Assembly (NCBI GenBank): GCA_017893485.1
Contig: CM030364.1
Span: forward strand, 248,671,122 to 248,735,121
DNA length: 64,000 nt
Direction of reading: 5' to 3'
Source of the DNA: Hemerocallis citrina
Taxonomy: Eukaryota; Streptophyta; Magnoliopsida; Asparagales; Asphodelaceae
Shown here: positions 33,251-44,609 of the stretch, in pieces
Position numbering within the stretch: the stretch's first letter is position 1
How the letters are laid out: each line of letters begins with the position of its first letter
The notes under the pieces: model-generated
What the model was told of the DNA's origin: nothing
The model's input: only the letters and a program-made list of their open reading frames with translations
The model's database searches: none
Translations under genes and position numbers: made by a program

Positions 33251-33750
33251 ATCGTTTTACGGGCGTGAGTTCGGCACGTTTTCAGCTCGCTGCAGTTCGC
33301 CGAACACACTCGTGCCACCGATCGTTTTACGGGCGTGAGTTCGGCACGTTTTCAGCTCGCTGCAGTTCGCCGAACACACTCGTGCCACCGATCGTTTTAC
33401 GGGCGTGAGTTCGGCACGTTTCCAGCTCGCTGCAGTTCGCCGAACACACTCGTGCCACCGATCGTTTTACGGGCGTGAGTTCGGCACGTTTTCAGCTCGC
33501 TACGGTTCGCCGAACACGCTCGTGCCACCGATCGTTTTACGGGCGTGAGTTCGGCACGTTTTCAGCTCGCTGCAGTTCGCCGAACACACTCGTGCCACCG
33601 ATCGTTTTACGGGCGTGAGTTCGGTACGTTTTCAGCTCGCTGCAGTTCGCCAAACACGCTCGTGCCACCGACCGTTTTACGGGCGTGAGTTCGGCACTTT
33701 TCAGCTCGGCATCGTTCACCGAACGTTCGTGCCACTGACCGTATTACGCA
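33251..33750. repeat. 70-bp tandem array, left copy, about seven units
   Basis: The unit begins atcgttttacgggcgtgag and continues ttcggcacgttttcagctcg, then ctgcagttcgccgaacac and actcgtgccaccg. Starts are at 33251, 33321, 33391, 33461, 33531, 33601 and 33671; a decayed unit follows. Confidence 0.93.
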
Positions 33751-33872
33751 CTTAAGCTCGGCGGCCAACACCAATCAAAAACACCAAGTCTCAGACCTCG
33801 GTTCCACGACTCCACAATCAGAGCAAACATTGAGCAACTATGATATGACGACAGTTAAAACGATTCCAACTT

Positions 33873-33878
33873 TATTAG
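33873..33878 (-). terminator. Candidate polyadenylation signal for antisense transcripts
   Basis: AATAAA on the minus strand (ctaataaagttgg) about 240 bp past the stop of the ORF at 34117. It lies between the antisense genes and the left 70-bp array. Confidence 0.4.
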
Positions 33879-34116
33879 AAACAACCCTTACAAACATCAA
33901 TATTACAAGACACTAAACGATTACAAGAAGCTGAAAAGCGAAGATTACAAGACACCGAACCCGGACCCATCAACGCTTCCGAGGTACAGGGATGCTCCTC
34001 TTCAAGGACACTTGAGGTCGGCGACGTTTGCCTCCGGAACCCGATCCCAGGCCGGCAAGTTGAGACGTGTCCTCGGCACTGCTTCTGGCCGTCACGCCGA
34101 CGGATGCGCCGCTCGA

Positions 34117-35064
34117 CTAAATGGCCACTGAGCTCTGCGCGTCCCCCGGGCTCGGATGGCCGAGGCACTCGCGGGTCGCCATCTCGTAAAAGGTGATGCC
34201 CCGCTCGCTCTCCGCTCGGGTGCATGACGTGCTCCTCACATTAATCGGCCCCGAACGCGGCCTCAGGCGAGCCACCTCCGCTTCCAGCTCGAAAATCCGA
34301 CCTCTCAATGAACCATCTTGCGCGTCGGCCTCAAAGGACGCCGGTACGGCCGAGGTCGGAACTCCAACATGGCTCGCGATGAGGTGACGAAGATGGGTGA
34401 CTTCGATGCTCCTATCGACGGTAGCTCTCTTCAAAACATCGACTTCGGCCGCCAGTTCATCTCGTTCAGCCGTAAGATCGGCCACCTTAGTTGTCAGCTC
34501 CTCCCCCTCCGTCCGAAGCTTAGTCTCCGTAGATTGCAAATGCTGAATCTCCGAAAGCAGGTCGTCCCTCTCCGCCGTTACCTTTGACAGCGTATGGCGA
34601 AAACACTTGGTCTGAAGGCTACTAGTGAAGGCAGATGGCGAGGCATCGCCCGCACCCGAGGCCGTCATCTCGGCAATCCTGCCCTCCAGACGTCGGATAT
34701 CGCTGTCCCGCTGCCCTAAGATAAGCTGAAGTTGACCTCGCTCAGTTTCGGCTCGGCGCAGTCCTAGCTCGACCTCGTAAAGTCGCTCTCTGCACCTCGC
34801 CAGGCTCAACCTCGTCGCCCCGAGCCCGGCCTCGGCTCGAACCTTGGCATCCGACCCTGCGCGGGTTCGAACCTTGGCATCCGACCCTGCGCGCTCGATC
34901 TCTTGGTCTACCAGGGCAAGCTGAAAAGAAATACAGACGAGCAACAAAAGTTCAGACATGGCCCAAGTCCTAGACCTCGGGGGTTCTAGTGAACAAATTC
35001 TCGAACACGCAACATACAACAGACAAGTGCTAGAAACCGAGCCCAAAAAGTTGAAGTTTTTCAT
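34117..35064 (-). CDS. Second antisense ORF, coiled-coil protein, up to 315 aa
   Basis: Open from ATG 35064; a possible internal acceptor (tttcttttcag, AG at 34921-34922) precedes LALVDQEIERAG, so the first 50 or so residues may be non-coding or a separate exon. From there to the end it is highly charged with long heptad stretches (ARCRERLYEVELGLRRAETE, then DLTAERDELAAEVDVLKRA), predicting coiled coils. No catalytic motif. A repeat GSDAKVR occurs twice near the start. It lies downstream of the first antisense gene on the same strand; whether they form one transcript is not decidable here. The family function is unknown. Confidence 0.6.
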   Translation of the reverse strand: MKNFNFLGSVSSTCLLYVACSRICSLEPPRSRTWAMSELLLLVCISFQLALVDQEIERAGSDAKVRTRAGSDAKVRAEAGLGATRLSLARCRERLYEVELGLRRAETERGQLQLILGQRDSDIRRLEGRIAEMTASGAGDASPSAFTSSLQTKCFRHTLSKVTAERDDLLSEIQHLQSTETKLRTEGEELTTKVADLTAERDELAAEVDVLKRATVDRSIEVTHLRHLIASHVGVPTSAVPASFEADAQDGSLRGRIFELEAEVARLRPRSGPINVRSTSCTRAESERGITFYEMATRECLGHPSPGDAQSSVAI

Positions 35065-35147
35065 TCATTACAAAAAGTAGCGGTGGCCAGTCCGCTATTA
35101 GGCATTACAAAAAAAAAAGACGGAAAGAAACAAAAAAACAGACGGGA

Positions 35148-37261
35148 TCAGTGCTCGACCTCTTTCCCAGGGCGGCGAGAAGGGGTCGAGGGCGACGCCT
35201 CCGAAGGGGCAACCGCCGCCAAGGGGGTAACCACCGACCCCTGAGCTCCGGCGGCTGGATCGACCAAGGGCTCGTCGTCGCCCCTTTCCTCCTCCTCTTC
35301 TTCCCCCTCCGATTCGGGGTCAAAGCCTTCGACGTACCCCGGGAAAAGCCGCCAACCCGAGACGTCGACAGAGGGGTAGGCCGCCGTGACCCGGGCAAGG
35401 GCGTCGGCGAAAGCTTTGGCCATGTTCACGGCGAGGTAGCCCTGCGCCTTCTCCAAAGTAGCCTCCTCCGCTTTCTTCACTGCCGCCGCTTGGGCCTCGG
35501 CCGCATCCGCCATCTGCTTGGCCGCCTCCTCCTTCTGCTGCCGAAGCTGGTCCTCCAGCGTCTTGACCCGGTCCTCGAGGTAGGTTGCCCTCGCCGACTT
35601 CGCCTCAAAATTCAGCTCGAGTTTGTCGAGCTCGCCCCGGATCTTGTCCCTCTCCTTCCGGGCCTGGTCGTTCTCCTTCTTCATCTCCTTCTCCTGGGCC
35701 GCCAACCTCTCGGTAAGGTGCCCGAAGTGAACAACGATCTGCGGATAAAATGCAAAAAGTCACAAAAATTACAAACTTAAGAAGGTCGGCGTGAAGAGGA
35801 GGGAGCTTGGCTCAGCACTTACCGACACCGCCGAGCGCGCTATCTCGATGATGTCGTCTCCCTCTCGTCCGGCCTCCATCGCTGCGCGATCCTTCGGCGT
35901 GGCGAGGTGCTTGACGGCCTCCATGCTCGCCAAGGAATTACCCAGGAACCCGTCGTGCTTCCGAACCTGCCAGTCCGGGACGTGGATCCTTTTATAAGCC
36001 TCGGTCAGAAGCTCCTCGGCCGCCTTTGTCAACGGCGGTGTCACCATGGTCAGGACCTCGGTGACGGGCAACTCGCCGACCTTAGCCGACGACGAAGCGG
36101 CCCCGACCTCGACCACGGGGGAATCCAAGATCTCTACCTCTTCGGCCACCTCCGTAATCTTCGGGGCCTTGGGCGCCGGCTGCTTCGACGCCACCCTCTT
36201 CCTCTTCCTTGGAGCCTTGTTGGCGAGGCTCGTCCTCAACGCGAGCACTGCTTGGTAGTCCATTTGCTCTGCACCAAAAGTTAAGTTGGTTAGCTCGGAA
36301 CAAGACAAGGGAAAGAAAGCAAAAAAGAAACGAAGACGATAAATAAAAGCAGCGTACTGGGGTTAACGTGTGTGAGCCCTCCCTCATACAAGACGTCCTC
36401 CGTCAACTCCCTCCAGTCATACTTCGGCCGATCGAGAAGCACCCGTACGGCGTCTTTGTCTTCGGGTCGAAGTGCGGGCGGCGCCTTCACCTTCTTCGAA
36501 ACACCTTCCACCCAACCAACGGGAATAGGCCAGGCCTCCGCGCTGCGCACCAGAAGGTACTTCTCGTGCCAAAACTTGATAGAGTCCGGACAGAGGACCA
36601 GCCTCCCCCCATGCCTCGGAGTCAGATAGTACCGGTAGGCCGACCTATTCCCCTGGTGCAGCTGATAAATAGTCCGAAGCACATTCAACTCCGGCTGAAT
36701 CCCCTCCGCCTGGCAGTGGAGTACGAAGCCGTTTATGACTCTCCAGGCGTTCGGCATAAGTTGGATAGGGCTGACCCCGAACCAATTTAAAACCGTTACC
36801 GCGAACGGATGGAGAGGTAGCCGAGCTCCGGCGATAAAGGCGTCGACCGGCCAGCAACACATGGTCACCGGCAACGGCGAGTTGGCCCTAACCCCGGGGC
36901 CCGGCAGCATAAGCTCGTACTCCCGTGGGATCTGGAAGCAGTCCCGAATCGAATCCAGGTCCTCTTCGGAGAGAATCGACACCGTCTCGTCGGCCTCCGT
37001 TGTCTCCCTCGCCGCGTTCTCCTCGAACGACCTTGCCCTCCCGTACACTATCCGTTCCGCCTTATCCTCTGGGATTTCCCGAACCCTGTGGAGCCCCGTC
37101 AACGGTCCCGGAAGCTGTCCGAACGCCCCCATGCGCTTCGGATCCTGAACAATGGAGTCCTTGCCGAACACCTTCTGGCCCTTGGCAGCTCGACTCGAAG
37201 TTGGAGCTCCGTCGGCTCCGAGGGAGGGCTCGGACGAAGAAGAAGTGTGGGAAACATACAT
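35148..37261 (-). CDS. Antisense spliced gene in Gypsy element (PF04195-like), about 646 aa
   Basis: Three coding exons are inferred: 37261-36358, 36268-35823 and 35738-35148. The introns are short (89 and 84 bp) with GT-AG borders, including a strong donor GTAAGT at 35822, and both joins keep frame (904, 446 and 591 nt). Exon 1 encodes the plant 'putative gypsy-type transposon' domain (about residues 90-250, with LPLHPFAVTVLNWFGVSPIQ and RVINGFVLHCQAEG). Exons 2-3 are Lys/Glu/Ala-rich; exon 3 is a coiled coil (REKDKIRG-type heptads at about residues 460-560) ending in an acidic stretch. A non-coding first exon may lie upstream (donor GTAACC at 37287). The role of this family is unknown; being opposite to gag-pol, it cannot be part of the polyprotein. 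Confidence 0.7.
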
Positions 37262-37411
37262 GTTTAGAAGATAAATATAAAGGTTACCTTGAAAGGGGAA
37301 CTCGTCGGAAACTTCGCCGGAAAACAGTCGGTGATCACCTGAAGCTCTCTCACAGCAGACTCAGACGCGAACGAAAAGATTGGAAAGTAAAAAATGAGGA
37401 GGGGGTGAGGG

Positions 37412-37420
37412 TTTTTATAG
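37412..37420 (-). promoter_or_regulatory. Candidate TATA box of the antisense gene
   Basis: CTATAAAAA on the minus strand, about 150 bp upstream of the ATG at 37261 and followed by a leader rich in C and T. It lies between the antisense gene and the right 70-bp array. It suggests the gene has its own promoter, independent of the LTR. Confidence 0.5.
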
Positions 37421-37729
37421 AGGAGCCAGCACTTCAATCGAGGTAAATGGGCCTCTAACGCAGGCCCACCCCCACGAAAACGACAAGAAGAGACCCCAAA
37501 CGTCACCTTGTTCTCCGCGCTGATCCAGACGGCGCATTAATGATCATCACGTCTGGCAGAAGCCCAGGAGGCAGCGTTAATGGACGTCACATCTGTCAGA
37601 AAACACAGACGACGTCACATCTGTCAGAAGCGCAGAGGGTCACATCCACCAGAACCGCCAAAACTCCACCCAAAGAGAAACAAACAAGTCCGAAACTTCG
37701 GCACAAGCTGCCGAACGCTCGTGCCACCA

Positions 37730-39480
37730 ATCGTTTTACGGGCGTGAGTTCGGCACGTTTTCAGCTCGCTGCAGTTCGCCGAACACACTCGTGCCACCGA
37801 TCGTTTTATAGGCGTAAGTTCGGCACATTTTCAGCTCGCTACAGTTCGCCGAACACGCACGTGCCACCGATCGTTTTACGGGCGTGAGTTCGGCACATTT
37901 TCGGCTCGCTACAGTTCGCCGAACATGCTCGTGCCACCGATCGTTTTACGGGCGTGAGTTCGGCACGTTTTCAGCTCGCTGCAGTTCGCCGAATACACTC
38001 GTGCCACCGATCGTTTTATAGGCGTGAGTTCGGCACATTTTCAGCTCGCTACAGTTCGCCGAACACGCTCGTGCCACCGATCGTTTTACGGGCGTGAGTT
38101 CGGCACGTTTTCAGCTCGCTGCAGTTCGCCGAACACACTCGTGCCACCGATCGTTTTACGGGCGTGAGTTCGGCACGTTTTCAGCTCGCTGCAGTTCGCC
38201 GAACACACTCGTGCCACCGATCGTTTTATAGGCGTGAGTTCGGCACATTTTCAGCTCGCTGCAGTTCGCCGAATACACTCGTGCCACCGATCGATTTATA
38301 GGCGTGAGTTCGGCACGTTTTCAGCTCGCTGCAGTTCGCCGAACACGCTCGTGCCACCGATCGTTTTACGGGCGTGAGTTCGGCACGTTTTCAGCTCGCT
38401 GCAGTTCGCCGAACACACTCGTGCCACCGATCGTTTTACGGGCGTGAGTTCGGCACGTTTTCAGCTCGCTGCAATTCGCCGAACACACTCGTGCCACCGA
38501 TCGTTTTACGGGCGTGAGTTCGGCACGTTTTCGGCTCGCTGCAGTTCGCCGAACACGCTCGTGCCACCGATCGTTTTACGGGCGTGAGTTCGGCACGTTT
38601 TCGGCTCGCTGCAGTTCGCCGAACACGCTCGTGCCACCGATCGTTTTACGGGCGTGAGTTCGGCACGTTTTCAGCTCGCTGCAGTTCGCCGAACACACTC
38701 GTGCCACCGATCGTTTTATAGGCGTGAGTTTGGCACATTTTCAGCTCGCTACAGTTCGCCGAACACGCTCGTGCCACCGATCATTTTATAGGCGTGAGTT
38801 CGGCACGTTTTCAGCTCGCCACCAAGCGCCGAACCCTCATGCCACCGATCGTCTTATAGGCATGAGTTCGGCACGTTTTCAGCTCGCCACCAAGCGCCGA
38901 ACCCTCATGCCACCGATCGTTTCACGGGCGTGAGTTCGGCACGTTTTCAACTCGCTGCAGTTCGCCGAACACACTCGTGCCACCGATCGTTTTATAGGCG
39001 TGAGTTCGGCACATTTTCAGCTCGCTGCAGTTCGCCGAACACACTCGTGCCACCGATCGTTTTATAGGCGTGAGTTCGGCACGTTTTCAGCTCGCCTCCA
39101 AGCGCCGAACCCTCATGCCACCGATCGTCTTATAGGCATGAGTTCGGCACGCTTTCAGCACGCCACCAAGCACCGAACCCTCATGCCACCGATCATCTTA
39201 TAGGCATGAGGTCGGCACGTTTTCAGCTCGCCACCAGGTGCCGAACGCTCGTGACACCGATCGTGTTATAGGCGTGAGCTCGGCGCGTATTCAGCTCGGC
39301 ACCATTCCCCGAGCTCTCGCGCCACCGACCGTTTTACGGGCGGGAGTTCGGCACTAAGTCAGTTCGGCACCTTCCGCCGAACGCTCGTGTCCCCGACCCT
39401 CTTACGGGGGTGAGTTCGGCGCCAAGTGAGTTCGGCGTCAACCACCGAATGTCCGCGGCACCGGGTGCGTCATAAGCGTG
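37730..39480. repeat. 70-bp tandem array, right copy, about 25 units
   Basis: The same unit and orientation as at 33251-33750. Units are exactly 70 bp from 37730 to about 38780, then 67-70 bp with more changes (gccaccaagcgccgaaccctc variants) to 39480. Units alternate between ttttacgggcgtgag and ttttataggcgtgag variants. Confidence 0.93.
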
Positions 39481-39698
39481 ACTTTGGCTCCCTTCGCACC
39501 AGCACCCAACAAGCGGAAACGGCCAAAACCGCTAACTAAGAAGAGCACGACGACGGTTCAAGAGTTCCGTCTGCAGGAAAGATCACCGTACCACCTCCTT
39601 TGCGATTCAGCAATGCTCCGTTTAGTTCCCGATAGAACCCTGATAGCCAGTGAAAACAGTGAAACTACTCCTCGAAGTCTGATTAAACATCAATCTTC

Positions 39699-39714
39699 GG
39701 GAGTGGGGGGCTCG
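39699..39714 (+). other. Polypurine tract of the intact Gypsy element
   Basis: gggagtggggggctcg lies directly before the 3' LTR, the expected place for plus-strand priming. Confidence 0.7.
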
Positions 39715-40375
39715 TGATATGGCTAAAAATGGGGTTAAATCGGAATCGTCCAAACGGAACACGAATCTTGAAGCACAGGGATAAAACGGTAAGTTCACCA
39801 ACCAAAGGGTCCAAACCGGGTGTCGGGTCTTCACCTCAAAAACCCAATAACCCACGAATGGATCCACCTCAAAGTGGGCGCGGGTCTTAACCCGTTGCGC
39901 ACCCATTCCGTCAGGATGAAATCAAGGTCCCTGATTAACCTTAACCAACGGCCTCGATTCACATCCCTCCTACCACTGGGAGCCAGGGATTAAATTCCTT
40001 AACTGATTAGAGGGAATATACCTTATCAGATTACTTTCCTTATCTGATTACAAGGAATATTACTTATCTAATCACGGGGATTACATTCCTAATCCAGTCC
40101 CTAAGACGCCTATAAATACCCCCCATCCATCTCCATTGCGAGGTAATCAATCTTTCACCAGTTTTTTACGCTCTTTCATAGTCTGCCAGATAACTGACTT
40201 GAGCGTCGGAGGGTGCGTCGCCGGGAACAACCCCGGTGTCTCGCACTTTTTGCAGGTGCACGGCAGGAATGACGAACGAGGCCCGACGGAACAGGTACGC
40301 AGGTTTTCCTATTCAGTTTCCCCAAGAATCCACAAATTCTATCTGTTTGCCCCCACACCAAATTTAGCGGCAACA
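39715..40375 (+). repeat. 3' LTR of the intact Gypsy element
   Basis: 661 bp, identical to the 5' LTR for the first 555 bp, with four transitions in the last 106 bp. The TSD ACATG follows at 40376-40380. Confidence 0.95.
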
Positions 40376-40503
40376 ACATGCATTGTTATATATTTTTGCA
40401 TTAATTTGTGTAATTAAATATTTGTATTATTATATATTTGAGCATTAATATGTTTAATTATTAATGCGGTATTTTATAAATTGACAGCTACTTGTTATAT
40501 TTA

Positions 40504-43500
40504 CACTACAAGACTAACAGTCTTTACCGGCGTTTTTTTGCACATTTACCGGCGTTTATAAAAGCCGCTGTAGATACCACCGGCGTTTTATAAATCGCCG
40601 GTGCAAGTGTCGCTGAATCGTGTGTCGCTATAGCTTAGGGACATTCACCGGCATTTTTTACGGCCGCCGGTATATGTTAAAACTACACCGGCGGCCGTGA
40701 AAATGCCGGTGAATGTGTGGGTACCATTTTCGGCCATCACCTACACCGGCGTTTTTAAAACGCCGGTATAGACTGCCAAATTCTTGCTGAAAGCTACACC
40801 AGCGCTTTCAAAAATGCCGGTGTAGCTAATTTTTTTTTTAAAAAAATTTCAAAAAAAATAATAAAAAAAAAAAATAAATAAAAAAAAAAAAACCAATTCA
40901 GCACTCTTATAATCAAAACCAAATGCAAGAGACCCATTAGATCATACACTGATCATTCTTAAAACAAACAATAGGAGCACTGCATATGAAGAATATAGTC
41001 ATTCCAATAGGAGCACTGCATTAAGCTGGTTCTCAGTGCATAACAATTCAACAATATAGTCATTCGAATTTAGCAACAAAGAAGTACTGCATATCAGTGA
41101 GTGCCACTCACTGACTCAAAATTAGAGAAGCATAATCAGTGAGTGCCAACTCAGTAGGATTGTTCATAAATTAGAGAAGCATAATCAGTGAGTGCCACTC
41201 ACTGACTCAAAATTAGTCCGATAAAGAGGTAAAGATTAATCAGTGAGTGCCACTCAGTATATCAAAAGTAGATTGCCAATCACTGACTCATAAAGATTAA
41301 TCAGTATATCAAAAGTAGTCAGTGAGTTAAAAAGGAGCATGTAACTTCAGAAGTGTTCATAAATTAAAAAGCTTTCACTCAGCAGCTCACTGATTGTGTT
41401 TTCACTCAGCAGCAAAAGTGTTCATAAATTAAAAAGCTCAGATAGGATTCAATCATCACTAGTTACTCCTATAATTCATTTATTCAATGAATCATGAAAC
41501 ATAGTGTGCAACTTCAGAAGCATAATCCATCTCATCATCACTCTTTCACTCGAAAATAATGAGAAAAAACTCCATTTGTTCACTGTTTTTACTCAAGCAT
41601 ATTTAGTTGTTCTCACAAATACTATGGCATAAATTACCCAAGCATGATAAATATAGATCCAAATCAATATAGATCCATATGCAAAATGCACTCAGGATTG
41701 TTCATAAATTAGAGAAGCACAATCAGTGAGTGCTACTCACTAACTACTTTTGATATACTGACTAATTAATGAGTCAGTGATTGGCAATCTACTTTTGATA
41801 TACTGAGTGGCACTCACTGATTAATCTTTACCTCTTTACCTGAGTGCCACTCACTGACTTAAAATGAACTATATTGTTCATAAATTTTGCAAAATGCACT
41901 CTAAAAAATCCCAAATTGTCAGGTAAAGATTAATCATTAAATGCTCAGATAGGATTTAATCATCACTAGTTACTCCTATAATTTATTTATTCAATGAATC
42001 ATGAAACATAGTGTGCAACTTCAGAAGCATAATCCATCTCATCATCACTCATTCACTCGAAAATAATGAGAAGAAACTCCATTTGTTCACTGTTTTTACT
42101 CAACCATATTTAGTTGTTCTCACAAATACTATGGCATAAATTACCCAAGCATGATAAATATAGATCCAAATCAATATAGATCCATATGCAAAATGCACTC
42201 AGTAGGATGATTCATGATAAATTAGAGAAGCACAATCTGTGAGGGCCACTCACTGACTCAAAATTAGTCAGGTAAAGAGGTAAAGATTAATTAGTGAGTG
42301 CAACTCAGTATATCAAAAGTAGATTGCCAATCACTGACTCATTAATTAGTCAGTATATCAAAAGTAGTCATTTAATTAAAAAGGAGCATGTAACTTCAGA
42401 AGTGTTCATAAATTAAAAAGCTTTCACTCAGCGGCTCACTGAATGTGCTTTCACTCAGCAGCAAAAGTGTTCATAAATTAAAAAGCTCAGATAGGATTCA
42501 AACAAATCACTAGTTACTCCTATGAATCATTTATTCAATGAATCATTAAATCAATGACTCGTAGTGTGCAACTTCAGAATCATAACGCATCTCATCATCA
42601 CTAGTTTAAAAAAATAGCAAAGTAGTCAGTAGTGTGACCCGATAGCAAAAAAAGTAGCAAAGTAGCATGAACTTACAGTTACCAAAACGATTTAACTGTA
42701 TATGAAATTGACCAAATCCTCCAAACCACCTCATTGTCATCAACTACCTTCTTCATCATCACATCCTTCATCAACAAAGCCTCGTAAATCTATATCTAAT
42801 ACACATAAGTCAATATATAAGATGAAGCATATAAATCATGAACTTTAAGCTAAGTAAAGAGAGATTAAGTACAGTCCAAATCCCTTCTCAATCGTAAGTG
42901 AGGAGAGGAGTATAAGTTATCAGGTAATCGTAAGTGAGCCCAATATATAGAAACTTATTGAAGCCCAAGTACAGTCCAAATAACCTTTCAGATGGTGAAT
43001 GAGGCAATATATAGAAACTTATAAAACTTCATATTGGTAAGACTTCACATCACAGATGCTTCTAAAAGCTTCCTGTAGTGTCTCCACGCAAAATAGTCAA
43101 AAATTCACTTCTTGCCTTAAATTTCTTGAAGTCAACTTCTAACAATCACAATTCAAAAAACTTCAAAACCAAAAGTCCATCACATATGACTTAGATGATA
43201 AAGATCTAATCTCACCTAAAGACCAAATATATATTTACCCAAACATCAAGATATCAGTTTATAATATGTCAACAAAGAAGGCAATGATCTCAGTTTATAA
43301 GAACCCAAGCAACAAAGAAGTTTCATAATATGATCCTTGAGCTTGAACCCATTCAACCAAAAAAGCCAGTAAGTATCCTCTTCACCAAGTAATCATAAAT
43401 GTACACATCCAACCTGTTCCAAAACCCATTCAACCAAAAACCCATCAAAAGGATTGCCTTTTTTTCCCTTTCCAACTCAGACAACCTCATCCCATTCAAA

Positions 43501-44378
43501 GAAACCCATCAAAAATATCACTTTTTTCCCATTTGGGCTCAAACAACTTCATCTAAAAACCATACTAACCCCTAAAAAACTACAAACAACAAAAGCATGA
43601 CTAGAATTAAATCCGGTTAGTACGATAAATCAAGAACCGATCAAAACCCTAACCCTAACCCTAATCAAGAACCGATCATTAATTAACCTAATCTCATATT
43701 CTCAAATTCATACTAGAATAAACTTTAGGGTTTGAAATTCCTTACTTGAGTTGATTGGGGGAGGGGGGACGGCAGTTTTTGAGAGGGAGAGAGAGATTGG
43801 GAGAAGGGGGACGGCGGGGGGCCGCGATGGAGGACGAGGGGCGGGCGAATGAGGCAGGTGCGGCGATGGGGGAAGGGGCGACGGCGGGGGAGGGGGAAAA
43901 CGACGACGGCGGGAGAGGGGGACGTCGATGGGGAAATGAGAGAAATAAAAAATTTGGGGAAAGTATACGTATAGGGTTTGGGGAAATTGGGGAAAGCGGG
44001 AGAGCGCGAGAGAGGGGAAAAAATTGGGTTTTTTTTTTTTCGATCGAATGAGGAAATGGTGTAGGGTTTGGGGGAAATTTATTCCAAGACCCTATACCGG
44101 CGTTTTAACTATAAACGCCGGTGAATGGGAGAAAATTTTTTGGTACACTTTATCTGTATACTTTCACCGGCGTGTTTTATTAAAACGCCGGTGAATATAG
44201 CCTTCACCGGCGTTTTAATAAAAAACGCCGGTGAATATCATAATTCCCCGGTGTTTTATAGAGGCCGCCGGTGTATAACCATCCTGTTTGACGCCCCATT
44301 CCTGGTCTCTTCCTACCCCGGCGTTTCTGGTAAAACGCCGGGGAATATACGCCGGTAAATCCATCGTGTGTTGTAGTG
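40504..44378. mobile_element. Non-autonomous CACTA element, 3.9 kb
   Basis: Ends CACTACAAGA and the inverse of CACTACAACA, with 3-bp TSD TTA (40501-40503 and 44379-44381). Subterminal zones at 40520-40830 and 44085-44370 carry many inverted ACCGGCGTTTT / AAAACGCCGGTG modules. The interior has no transposase. It contains diverged tandem segments (41090-42600), and near the right end a G/C-rich leader-like block (43740-44030) which on the minus strand resembles a 5' UTR with a GTAAGG donor, paralleling 7340-7600 of the other CACTA element. Confidence 0.85.
41090..42600. repeat. Diverged long tandem repeats within the CACTA element
   Basis: The block from gctcagatagga to gcaaaatgcactcag (41436-41695) recurs at 41943-42200, and its start again at 42485: a period of about 507-542 bp. 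Between these are many copies of the palindrome-like cagtgagtgccactcactg in both orientations. No coding potential. Confidence 0.8.
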
Positions 44379-44609
44379 TTATTATCAATTATTTCTATGC
44401 GTCGACTCATTTTTTTCCAGATTAGTACATCAAGATCGAATATTTGAAGAGAATAAAAGATCTGAAAGTTTATGTCTCTTGGGGAGTAAATTGTCGTAGA
44501 GAGATTTTTAAGCTGATAAATCGTATTTCTGAATTTTTTTAAAACTATTTTATTAAAGTTGTAAGGAAACTACTTACCTAAGAGTTTTAGTTAATTCTTG
44601 TAATGAATT

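Larger units (their letters stand above)
25769..40375 (+). mobile_element. Complete Ty3/Gypsy Tat-lineage element, 14.6 kb
   Basis: Two 661-bp LTRs, a primer site, one intact gag-pol frame, a polypurine tract and a perfect 5-bp TSD ACATG (25764-25768 and 40376-40380). The LTRs differ at only four positions, so the insertion is recent. Between gag-pol and the 3' LTR lie a 209-bp tandem array, a 70-bp array, an antisense spliced gene plus a second antisense ORF, and a second 70-bp array. Extra antisense ORFs in the 3' region are known from some plant Ty3/Gypsy lineages. The element appears capable of autonomous movement, though that is inference. Confidence 0.95.

Noticed and set aside
32366..33408. 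Serial open frames of about 100 codons on both strands
   Set aside because: They repeat every 209 bp and are a product of the tandem array.
33251..39480. Regular direct repeats resembling a CRISPR array
   Set aside because: The unit is contiguous at 70 bp with no unique spacers, lies inside a plant retrotransposon, and no cas genes are present.
43645..43664. Telomere-like CCCTAA repeats
   Set aside because: Only three units, and plant telomeres use CCCTAAA; it lies inside a CACTA element and looks like a chance or promoter-type motif.
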